From Arachis hypogaea (taxonomy: Eukaryota > Streptophyta > Magnoliopsida > Fabales > Fabaceae), in assembly GCF_003086295.3 (NCBI RefSeq), contig NW_027255454.1, positions 62,001-126,000 of the forward strand: a stretch of DNA of 64,000 bases, in the 5' to 3' direction. Made by a program: the position numbers and the translations under genes. Shown piece after piece: positions 33,701 to 43,577 of the stretch; position 1 is the stretch's first letter; each line of letters begins with the position of its first letter. The notes under the pieces were generated by a model. That model was not told the origin of the DNA, searched no databases, and was given only the letters and a program-made list of their open reading frames with translations.

Positions 33701-35632
33701 CGGTTTTTTTTTTTTTACGTTGTGCTGACCCTCGTTCTTTAAATGACGCTATCCCGAGGAGGACACCTAAAGGCGAGCCGTAATGGCCTCATCTTTGGCA
33801 AGCTCCTCCGGTTTTTTTCACGGTTTTTTCTCGGTTTTTTTCCGGTTTTTCCCTTTTTTATTTGTTTATTTATTTTTTTACGTTGTGCTGACCCTGGTTC
33901 TTTAAATGATGCTATCCCGAGGAGGACACCTAAAGGCGAGCCGTAATGGCCTTATCTTTGGCAAGCTCCTCCGGTTTTTTTCATAGTTTTTTTCCCGATT
34001 TTTTTTTTTACGTTGTGGTGACCCTGGATCTTTAAATGATGCTATCCCGAGAAGGACACCTAAAGGCGAGTCGTAATGGCCTCATATTTGGCAAGCTCCT
34101 CCGATTTTTTTCTCAGTTTTATCTAGGTTTTTTCTCAGTTTTTTTTTTACGTTGTACTGACCCTCGTTCTTTAAATGACGCTATCCCGAGGAGGAAACCT
34201 AAAGGCGAGCCGTAATTGCCTTATTTTCGGCAGGTTCCTCCAGTTTTTTTTTTTTCGTTGTGCTATCCCGAGATGGACACATAAAGGCGAGCCGTAATGG
34301 CCTCATCTTCGGCAGGCTCCTCTGTTTTTCTTTTTTTTTTTACGTTGTGCTGACCCTCGTTCTTTAGTTGACGCTATCCCGAGGAGGATACCTTAAGGCG
34401 AGCCGTAATGGCCTCATCTTTGGCAAGCTTCTCCGGTTTTTTCCACAGTTTTTTTTCCCCTTTTTTTTTTAACGTTGTGCTGAACCTTATTCTTTAAATG
34501 ACGCTATCCTGAGGAGGACACCTAAAGTCGAGCTGTAATGGCCTCATCTTCGGCAGGCTCCTCCGGTTTTTTTTTGTTTTGTTTTTTTTACGTAGTGCTG
34601 ACCCTCGTTCTTTAAATCACGCTATCCCGAGGAGGACACCTAAAGGCGAGCCGTAATGGCCTCATCTTTGGCAAGTAACTCCGGTTTTTTTTCACGGTTT
34701 TTCTCAGTTTTTTTCCGGTTTTTTCCTTTTTTATTTATTTATTTATTTTTTTACGTTGTGCTGACCCTCGTTCTTTAAATGACGCTATCCCGAGGAGGAC
34801 ACCTAAAGGCGAGCCGTAACGGCCTCATCTTTGGCAAGCTCCTCCGGTTTTTTTCATAGTTTTTTCCCGGTTTTTTTTTTTTTTTTACGTTGTGCTGACC
34901 CTGGATCTTTAAATGATGCTATCCCGAGAAGGACACCTAAAGGCGAGTCGTAATGGCCTCATATTTGGCAAGCTCCTCCGATTTTTTTCTCAGTTTTATC
35001 TAGGTTTTTTCTCGGTTTTTTTTTTACGTTGTACTGACCCTCGTTCTTTAAATGACGCTATCTCGAGGAGGAAACCTAAAGGCGAGCCGTAATTGCCTTA
35101 TCTTCGGCAGGTTCCTCCAGTTTTTTTTTTTCGTTGTGCTATCCCGAGAAGGACACATAAAGGCGAGCCGTAATGGCCTCATCTTCGGCAGGCTCCTCTG
35201 TTTTTCTTTTTTTTTTTACGTTGTGCTGACCCTCGTTCTTTAGTTGACGCTATCCCGAGGAGGACACCTTAAGGCGAGCCGTAATGGCCTCATCTTTGGC
35301 AAGCTCCTCCGGTTTTTTCCACAGTTTTTTTCCCCCTTTTTTTTTTTAACGTTGTGCTGAACCTTTTTCTTTAAATGATGCTATCCTGAGGAGGACACCT
35401 AAAGTCGAGCTGTAATGGCCTCATCTTCGGCAGGCTCCTCCAGTTTTTTTTTTGTTTTTTTTACGTAGTGCTGACCCTCGTTCTTTAAATCACGCTATCC
35501 CGAGGAAGACACCTAAAGCCGAGCCGTAATGGCCTCATCTTTGGCAAGTAACTCCGGTTTTTTTTCAGGGTTTTTCTCAGTTTTTTTCCGGTTTTTTCCT
35601 TTTTTATTTATTTATTTATTTTTTTATGTTGT
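30741..35632. repeat. Satellite block S2 (about 4.9 kb)
   Basis: Same monomer series and order as S1, with poly-T length differences. An internal duplication of about 0.87 kb (anchors ATCTAGG at 34131 and 34998; AGCTGTAATG at 34531 and 35408) is absent from S1. About 0.29 kb present in S1 near 17.3-17.55 kb is absent here. It ends inside a monomer at the D insertion site; the last 5 bp, GTTGT, are the left target-site duplication of D. Confidence 0.95.
34131..35628. repeat. Internal satellite duplication specific to U2
   Basis: Monomer variants ATCTAGG, CTTAAGGCGAGCC, GTCGAGCTGTAATGG and the TATTTATTTATTTA tract occur twice in the same order with an offset of about 0.87-0.88 kb. S1 has one set. 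This is a recent local expansion after the segmental duplication. Confidence 0.75.
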
Positions 35633-37315
35633 TGATGACAAGTCATCCTAGCCTATTTTAACTAGTCTTTTTCTTTTGTTTTCATTAGAATTATGCACTT
35701 TCTTGAGCTACAAGTAAGCTATTTGAGTAGATTTTCATGTTTCCCTTGATTGAACCAACCATATATGAATTCATGCCATTTCATGAGGTTTTATGCTATA
35801 TTTGTTGCATATTATGAAAGAATGAAGATCTCATGATTTTGAGCATAGCTTTGATGAGTTTGGTTGATTAATGATAGGTGAAAAAAGCTTGGAGAAAGGT
35901 TGAAGCAAAGAGGAATGGCTAGAAGTGAAGAGAGGACAATGGAATAAGTGAAATTGAACCAGGAAGCATGAAGTTAGCCCCAACGTTAGCCCCCTAACTT
36001 GGAGGCTAACGTTGGAACTTGAATTTTCCTCCCTGGCCATCCCATGTTTGCGCCAACATTAGCCCCCTAACTTGGAGGCTAATGTTGGCACATGAATTCC
36101 TCCCTGGCTATCCAACGTTTGCACCAACGTTAGCCCCCTAACTTGGATGCTAACGTTGGCACATGAATTACAAAGGGAGAAGGGCCAACATTTGCGCCAA
36201 CGTTAGCCCCCTAACTTGGAGGCTAACGTTGGCACCAACGTCCAAACCAGAAAAATGTGCCAACTGATATGAAAAGTTGGAGCCAAAGTTAGACCCCTAA
36301 CTTTGGCTCAAACTTTTGGTCCAACTTTTGCTAACCTCAAAACCGGTTCAATTGGTTCACTTCGGTTCTTCTCCAAACTTCAAGAGCAATCAACCAAGGC
36401 CTCTTTCAACCCAATTCCACCAAAGAGCAAAGGCCCAACTCAAGGCTTGAAGATCATTGGAAGAAAGTGTATAAATAGGATAGAATTCAAGTTATTCGGG
36501 GAGCTTTCTTTGGAGAATTTTCATAATAGTTTTCGGAGAGCTTTTGAACTTGAGTGAACTTTAATTTCTTGCTTTCATTGCTTTCAATTTCATTTTACAT
36601 TTGTCTTGGATCTTGGATTGGAGAATTGAAGAAATTCTGTTTCAATCTCAATCTTGGATCTCTCTGTTTCTTTACTGTTAATTGAATTTCATTTCCGGTT
36701 CATTGTTCTTCATCTCTTTTCTTTGCAATTTACAATTTCCTTGCAATTGTTCTTGTTGGATCTAGGAAGGCATTGAGATCTAGACTTGGTTTTCTAGTCT
36801 CTGGGTCCTGAGATCTAAATTTCCCATTTCACTTCTCTGTTTACTACTTTCTATGTTCCTTTACTTTTCTGCTTCATATCCGGTTCAATCCCAATTCCCT
36901 TTCTCTCTTCTGTTTGATGCAATTTAATTTTTCCTTGTTTAAATTCTGCAAATCCACATCCCAATCCCCTTTACATTTCAAGCAATTTACATTCCTTGCA
37001 CTTTAAGATTCCGCAATTTACATTTCTTGCACTCTAAGTTTCTGCCATTTAATTTCTTGTTCTTTAAGTTTCAGTCATTTATTTCTTGTTCTCTTTACTT
37101 CAATGCAATCTAATTCTGCAAGTCACAAAACCATCAACCAAATCTTGATTCGCTTGACTAAATCAACCACTAAACTAAAATTGCTCAATCCTTCAATCCC
37201 TGTGGGATCGACCTCACTCCCGTGAGTTTTTATTACTTGATACCACCCGGTGCACTTGCCGGTTAGTTTTGGGTATTTTGGGAGAAATTTATTTTTCCTC
37301 CAAAATATCTCATCA
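35633..37315 (+). repeat. 5' LTR of element D (1683 bp)
   Basis: TGATGACAAGTCATCC ... AATATCTCATCA. U3 has four units of AACGTTAGCC ... GGCTAACGTT (10-bp arms, 35972-36245). TATA (GTATAAATAGG) is at 36479-36488. U5 carries GTGGGATCGACCTCAC and CCGGTGCACTTGCCGG. The small ORF at 36303-36557 is LTR sequence. Confidence 0.92.
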
Positions 37316-37321
37316 AGTTTT

Positions 37322-37339
37322 TGGCGCTGTTGCCGGGGA
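37322..37339 (+). promoter_or_regulatory. Primer-binding site of element D (tRNA-Asp, one mismatch)
   Basis: TGGCGCTGTTGCCGGGGA, one base different from the tRNA-Asp complement (C to T at position 7), 6 bp after the LTR. Confidence 0.8.
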
Positions 37340-37550
37340 TTGATTAGATTGACAATGATTAAGTGAGGTGGTAGTTTAGATCAAGCAATTTTTCTTTTCG
37401 GTTTCTTTAATTTTTGACTAACCCACTAACTGTTTGAGGTTTTGTCCCAACCGGCTACATCCAATTTTCAAGAGAATCACTGTATTTCCTATTGATTGAT
37501 TTATATGTCACAGGGAAGAAAGAGTTTCTGAGAAAGAAGAATATCACAAC

Positions 37551-38609
37551 ATGAAGCCACAACTCATTACACTAATAGAGAACAATTGTTCCTATGGTGG
37601 AAATCCCTTGGAGGACTCTAAACAGCACCTATCCATTTTTCTGAAAACTTGTGGGGCTGTCAATCTCAATGGTGTAGACCATGATACCATTAAGCTCTTG
37701 TTATTTCCCTTCTCACTGAAGGATGAAGCGGCACAATGGCTTGAAACCTTTCCCCAAGGAAGTATAACTAGTTGGGATGAATTGGTTGCCAAGTTTCTAG
37801 CCAAATTCTCCTCACCCTAGCAATACATCAAGATGAAAGAAGGAGTACATCGATTCATACAAAGAGAGGAAGAACCACTGTTCAAAGCATGGGAGAGATA
37901 CAAGAAAGCAAATGACAAGGTGGATTTTCGAGCGTTCTATGAAGGATTAACCTCCGAAACAAGAAAAGCAGTAGATTACTTCTCAGATGGCTTACTCAAA
38001 GCAACAGCAACCATCCAAGGAACTGCAGAGTTCAGTGACAAAAGAGCCAATAACCAACACTCATTTGAGATGCCACGGAATGCAATTTCAGAAAAGGAAG
38101 TAATGAATCTTGAAGGAGTAAGAGCAATCATGAATCAAAACAAGCAGCTACACCAGCAAACTCAGCAGCACTTGGAATCAATAGCTAGACAAATTGATTC
38201 TCTACATTCTGCCACAGTGAATGCACAATTTCCACCATGGAAACCACATTCTTATTTAAGAATGAGGGAATCTCAGCATCAGGAACAAAGGGACTTAAAC
38301 TATAATAACCCCAACTTCCCAAACCTGCAAAAACACCACCCTGCCAACAAAAATCACTACACACTACCCCAATATACACACCTCCAACCCTATCCTACCT
38401 CACCACCTGCCCAAAATGACTTACATCAATCACCACAATTAACACAGTCACAACCAGTCCTAAACTTCCAAAAACTCTATGTTCTAGAAATGATGATGGA
38501 AAGGCTTATGAAAATTCAAGAAATGACACTAATAGAGCAGGAGGACATAAGGAAAAACCAGGAGGCATATCTCAAGAGAATTGAAAGGTACATGGAACAA
38601 ATGGTTTAA
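37551..38609 (+). pseudogene. Gag of element D with an internal TAG
   Basis: One frame of 353 codons from ATG 37551 to TAA 38609, with TAG at 37818-37820 (codon 90). The N-terminal part has the plant Retrotrans_gag signature AAQWLETFPQGSITSWDEL and FLAKFSSP, then FKAWERYKK, FYEGL and a Gln-rich coiled segment (QLHQQTQQHLESIARQIDSL). A Pro/Tyr/Gln/Asn-rich linker and a charged C-terminal helix follow. No CCHC zinc knuckle is visible. The leader 37340-37550 precedes it. Gag would form the particle; the stop and the lack of pol make this copy defective. Confidence 0.8.
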
Positions 38610-39818
38610 AACCCTACTAAACTGGGTGAGAGAGAGGGAAATATATCCCTAAGAGCCAATGAAGATGACTCAAAGAACAATGAAAAAGCTGCTGAGTTGA
38701 AAGGGAAAGCAGTTATGGAAAACAAGGAGAAGCCTACGGTGAGAGGAGGAAACCAAAGACAACAGAGACCTCAACTTCCATGATTAGAGGATGAAGGATG
38801 TCAAGCTAGTGACAATAAAAGAGCGCTTGTTGGGAGGCAACCCAACCCGAGGTAGTTTTCTGTTCATAGCTATTTTAATAAAAAAAGTTAATTAGTTTTA
38901 TCTATAATGCAAGAAGCTAAGTTTGGTGTTGCACACCAAAACAATCTAAGGGAGAATGAAGGATTCTAAGTTCGGTGTTCCACCAAAATCTCATCATAAA
39001 ACACACTCTCACCTTCTGCATAATGCTGGCTTCAAGCATGTTGGATAAACTAGTTAACTATTCTGCTGTTTCCTAGTTTCATTTTTATTGCTTTTGAAAA
39101 AGAAGAAAAAGAGTTTCACACATGGTTAATCTAATGCATCGGCAAGGTACTAAGTTTGGTGTTCCCACACCAAAGTAAGTTCAAAAAGCCCGCAAATAAA
39201 TCATGCAAAGTTAACCATTTTTCATGTGCTTGGGGAACAAGCAACTTTCAATATCATTGCAGAATGTTATACAAGCTGTTAGAGATTTGAACATCATCAA
39301 AAAGGAGAAAGATGAACATGAAGGTCAGCAACAATGATGATGAGAAGAAGGAAAGCAAGTAAACTTCAACAGGTTGTATTGTTAACTCATTGTTTTGCAT
39401 CAAATATTGCTGTAATTGAAAGTTGGATTGTATCCTTATCTGCCCTGCTTATCTGCATAGCATAGTTTTTTTTTATTACCCCTGCATGCATAGCATAATT
39501 TCTTTCTTTATAATTCAATAAGCAAGGTGTCTGATCATTCACAACATTCTTATCTTCAAAACTTGTTTGCACTCAATTTTCAAGAAATGCATCACATGAA
39601 AGTTCTTTGAAAAGAAGGATTGAGGAATTAAACAATTTTGAGGCAAGCAAAAGATTAGGAGAAGTGGTGGTTCTAGTTGTATGATTTTGTATTGAGGTTG
39701 CATGCTTGTGAAAACTTGCATGGGAGCTCATAGGCGGGACATGAAGTTCAAAGAAGTATTGTGGAGATTCTCAAAAATCTATTGATCCAAGAAGCAGCAA
39801 ACAAAACAAAAGAAAGAA

Positions 39819-39852
<34 letters not shown>

Positions 39853-40360
39853 ACATGGCCCAAGGCTCTGAGCATCAATTACTAGGCAGAAAAAGAAAGA
39901 AAGAAACAAAAACTCAAAGAGTTGTTACCCTAGTAAATGCTTGTGGTTGAAGTGTGTCAAGGAAAGAGGCTTGAGCAAGTAAATCCTTAGGGGTGCTTTA
40001 ACACCCAATACCTTAAAACCAACTGGTTTAGGAGTATTGATTGAAAGCTTATCTAAAGAGCCGCCTTGAGACATGATACTTAGAGTCGAGGCCAAAGCAC
40101 AGAAACTATAAGCTGCTTCAAGATGATTACATATAAAGAGGTCTCTATGATACCATTTGGATGAAAATCCTAAAGACCTACGACTCCCAATATGTAAGGA
40201 CTAGTGAGCACTGAAGCCCTTGCATGAGCATATGATTTAGAGTTCACCCCACTGATACTTGATCACTTCACTCACTGCACTTTACAAGTGTTCCTCAATC
40301 CATCTTAATTGAAAGAACCTTGGAGCATAAATCTATTTCTTGCTTGGGGACAAGCAAGCT
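38610..40360 (+). other. Post-gag and 3' non-coding region of element D
   Basis: Begins with Lys/Glu-type coding remnants (to about 38785), then the hairpin motif at 38829-38846, then AT-rich DNA. AAGTTTGGTGTT copies, one degenerate, lie at 38917, 38966 and 39150. A 24-nt A run lies at 39827-39850, followed by GGCCCAAGGCTCTGAGCATC, which resembles sequence in A's 3' region. There is no pol sequence and no supported gene. Confidence 0.65.
38829..38846 (+). other. Post-coding hairpin motif GTTGGGAGGCAACCCAAC
   Basis: GTTGGG and CCCAAC form a 6-bp stem. It is the counterpart of 116-139 in element 0. In D it lies 220 bp after gag because pol is absent. Confidence 0.55.
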
Positions 40361-40375
40361 TTAAGTTTGGTGTTG
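40361..40375 (+). promoter_or_regulatory. PPT-position motif of element D (TTAAGTTTGGTGTTG)
   Basis: Directly precedes the 3' LTR start TGATGACAAG. It is only partly purine-rich but sits exactly where the plus-strand primer should be. The same motif abuts the 3' LTR in element A and recurs upstream in both. Confidence 0.55.
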
Positions 40376-42117
40376 TGATGACAAGTCATCCTAGCCTATT
40401 TTAACTAGTCTTTTTCTTTTGTTTTCATTAGAATTATGCACTTTCTTGAGCTACAAGCAAGCTATTTGAGTAGATTTTCATGTTTCCCTTGATTGAACCA
40501 ACCATATATGAATTCATGCCATTTCATGAGGTTTTATGCTATATTTGTTGCATAGTATGAAAGAATGAAGATCTCATGATTTTGAGCATAGCTTTGATAA
40601 GTTTGGTTGATTAATGATAGGTGAAGAAAGCTTGGAGAAAGGTTGAAGCAAAGAGGAATGGCTAGAAGTGAAGAGAGGACAATGGAATAAGTGAAATTGA
40701 ACCAGGAAGTATGAAGTTAGCCCCAACGTTAGCCCCCTAACTTGGAGGCTAACGTTGGAACTTGAATTTTCCTCCCTGGCCATCCCACGTTTGCGCCAAC
40801 GTTAGCCCCCTAACTTGGAGGCTAACGTTGGCACATGAATTCCTCCCTGGCTATCCAACGTTTGCACCAACGTTAGCCCCCTAACTTGGAGGCTAACGTT
40901 GGCACATGAATTACAAAGGGAGAAGGGCCAACGTTTGCGCCAATGTTAGCCCCCTAATTTGGAGGCTAACGTTGGCGCCACTAGCACACAAGGTATTGCC
41001 AACGTTAGGGTCAAAGTTAGACCCCTAACGTTGCCACCAACGTCCAAACCAGAAAAATGTGCCAACTGATATGAAAAGTTGGAGCCAAAGTTAGACCCCT
41101 AACTTTGGCTCAAACTTTTGGTCCAACTTTTGCTAACCTCAAAACCGGTTCAATTGGTTCACTTCGGTTCTTCTCCAAACTTCAAGAGCAATCAACCAAG
41201 GCCTCTTTCAACCCAATTCCACCAAAGAGCAAAGGCCCAACTCAAGGCTTGAAGATCATTGGAAGAAAGTGTATAAATAGGATAGAATTCAAGTTATTCG
41301 GGGAGCTTTCTTTGGAGAATTTTCATAATAGTTTTCGGAGAGCTTTTGAACTTGAGTGAACTTTAATTTCTTGCTTTCATTGCTTTCAATTTCATTTTAC
41401 ATTTGTCTTGGATCTTGGATTGGAGAATTGAAGAAATTCTGTTTCAATCTCAATCTTGGATCTCTCTGTTTCTTTACTGTTAATTGAATTTCATTTCCGG
41501 TTCATTGTTCTTCATCTCTTTTCTTTGCAATTTACAATTTCCTTGCAATTGTTCTTGTTGGATCTAGGAAGGCATTGAGATCTAGACTTGGTTTTCTAGT
41601 CTATGGGTCCTGAGATCTAAATTTCCCATTTCACTTCTCTGTTTACTGCTTTCTATGTTCCTTTACTTTTCTGCTTCATATCCGGTTCAAACCCAATTCC
41701 CTTTCTCTCTTCTGTTTGATGCAATTTAATTTTTCCTTGTTTAAATTCTGCAAATCCACATCCCAATCCCCTTTACATTTCAAGCAATTTACATTCCTTG
41801 CACTTTAAGATTCCGTAATTTACATTTCTTGCACTCTAAGTTTCTGCCATTTAATTTCTTGTTCTTTAAGTTTCAGTCATTTATTTCTTGTTCTCTTTAC
41901 TTCAATGCAATCTAATTCTGCAAGTCACAAAACCATCAACCAAATCTTGATTCGCTTGACTAAATCAACCACTAAACTAAAATTGCTCAATCCTTCAATC
42001 CCTGTGGGATCGACCTCACTCCCGTGAGTTTTTATTACTTGATACGACCCGGTGCACTTGCCGGTTAGTTTTGGGTATTTTGGGAGAAATTTATTTTTCC
42101 TCCAAAATATCTCATCA
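40376..42117 (+). repeat. 3' LTR of element D (1742 bp)
   Basis: Same family and ends as 35633-37315. It has about 59 bp more, one repeat segment near 40975-41035 containing CACTAGCACACAAGG. TATA at 41271-41280. Followed by GTTGT and satellite. Confidence 0.92.
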
Positions 42118-43577
42118 GTTGTGCTGACCCTCGTTCTTTAAATGACGCTATCCCGAGGAGGACACCTAAAGGCGAGCCGTAATGGCCTCATCTTTGGCAA
42201 GCTCCTCCGGTTTTTTTCACAGTTTTTTTCCCTTTTTTTTTTTTTTTTTACGTTGTGCTGACCCTGGTTCTTTAAATGACGCTATCCCGAGGAGGACACC
42301 TAAAGGCGAGCCGTAATGGCCTTATCTTTGGCAAGCTCCTCCGATTTTTTTCTCAGTTTTTTCTAGGTTTTTTCTCGGTTGTATTTTTTTTTTTTACGTT
42401 GTACTGGACCTCGTTCTTTAAATGACGCTATCCCGAGGACGACACCTAAAGGCGAGCCGTAATTGTCTCATCTTCGGCAGGTTCCTCCGGTTTTTTTTTT
42501 TTCGTTGTGCTATCCCGAGGAGGACACATAAAGGCGAGCCGTAATGGCCTCATCTTCGGCAGGCTCCTCTGTTTTTCTTTTTTTTTTTTTTACGTTGTGC
42601 TGACCCTCGTTCTTTAGTTGACGCTATCCCGAGGAGGACACCTAAAGCCGAGCCGTAATGGCCTCATCTTCGGCAGGCTCCCCCGTTTTTTTTTTTTACG
42701 TTGTGCTGACCCTCGTTCTTTAAATGACGCTATCCCGAGGAGGACACCTAAAGGCGAGCCGTAATGGCCTCATCTTTGGCAAGCTCCTCCGGTTTTTTCA
42801 CAGTTTTTTTCCCCTTTTTTTTTTACGTTGTGCTAAACCTTGTTCTTTAAATGACGCTATCCCGAGGAGGACACCTAAAGGCGAGCCGTAATGGCCTCTT
42901 CTTTGGCAAGCTCCTCCGGTTTTTTTTCACGGTTTTTTCTCGGTTTTTTTCCGGTTTTTCCCTTTTTTATTTGTTTATTTATTTTTTTACGTTGTGCTGA
43001 CCCTGGTTCTTTAAATGACGCTATCCCGAGGAGGACACCTAAAGGCGAGCCGTAATGGCCTCATCTTTGGCAAGCTCCTCCGGTTTTTTTCATAGTTTTT
43101 TTCCCGGTTTTTTTTTTACGTTGTGCTGACCCTGGATCTTTAAATGATGCTATCCCGAGAAGGACACCTAAAGGCGAGTCGTAATGGCCTCATATTTGGC
43201 AAGCTCCTCCGATTTTTTTCTCACAGTTTTATATAGGTTTTTTCTCGGTTTTTTTTTTACGTTGTATTGACCCTCGTTCTTTGAATGACGCTATCCCGAG
43301 GAGGAAACCTAAAGGCGAGCCGTAATTGCCTTATCTTCGGCAGGTTCCTCCAGTTTTTTTTTTTCGTTGTGCTATCCCGAGGAGGACACATAAAGGCGAG
43401 CCGTAATGGCCTCATCTTCGGCAGGCTCCTCTGTTTTTCTTTTTTTTTTTACGTTGTGCTGACCCTCGTTCTTTAGTTGACGCTATCCCGAGGAGGACAC
43501 CTTAAGGCGAGCCGTAATGGCCTCATCTTCGGCAGGCTCCTCCGGTTTTTTTTTTGTTTTTTTTTACGTTGTGCTGA
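42118..43577. repeat. Satellite block S3 (about 1.5 kb)
   Basis: Monomers continue the series interrupted by D, starting in the middle of GTTGTGCTGACCC, and stop at GTGCTGA where solo LTR E is inserted. Long, short and CTCACAG-extended monomers are all present. Confidence 0.95.

Larger units (their letters stand above)
18596..35628. repeat. Segmental duplication, copy U2 (about 17.0 kb)
   Basis: The fuller copy of the duplicated unit: end of C gag, complete element A with solo LTR B, gag start and LTR of C, then satellite. It matches U1 from 23150 onward. Its left edge, 18596, directly follows the end of U1, as expected for a head-to-tail duplication. Its right edge corresponds to the last shared bases ATG at 35626-35628. 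Relative to U1, it lacks about 0.29 kb of satellite near 33.7 kb and has gained about 0.87 kb near 34-35 kb. Confidence 0.8.
35633..42117 (+). mobile_element. Element D: non-autonomous LTR retrotransposon (6485 bp), TSD GTTGT
   Basis: LTRs at 35633-37315 and 40376-42117 are flanked by GTTGT (35628-35632 and 42118-42122). Inside are a PBS, a gag fragment with one stop and a 3' region; protease, reverse transcriptase and integrase are missing. The target is the satellite sequence ACGTTGTGCTGA, which is restored across the element. The LTRs are very similar apart from a 59-bp length difference in the U3 repeats, so the insertion is fairly young. Confidence 0.93.

Noticed and set aside
35972..36245. 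Regularly spaced palindromic repeats resembling a CRISPR array
   Set aside because: Plant nuclear DNA; repeats lie in the LTR U3, spacers are themselves repeated, and no cas genes are present.
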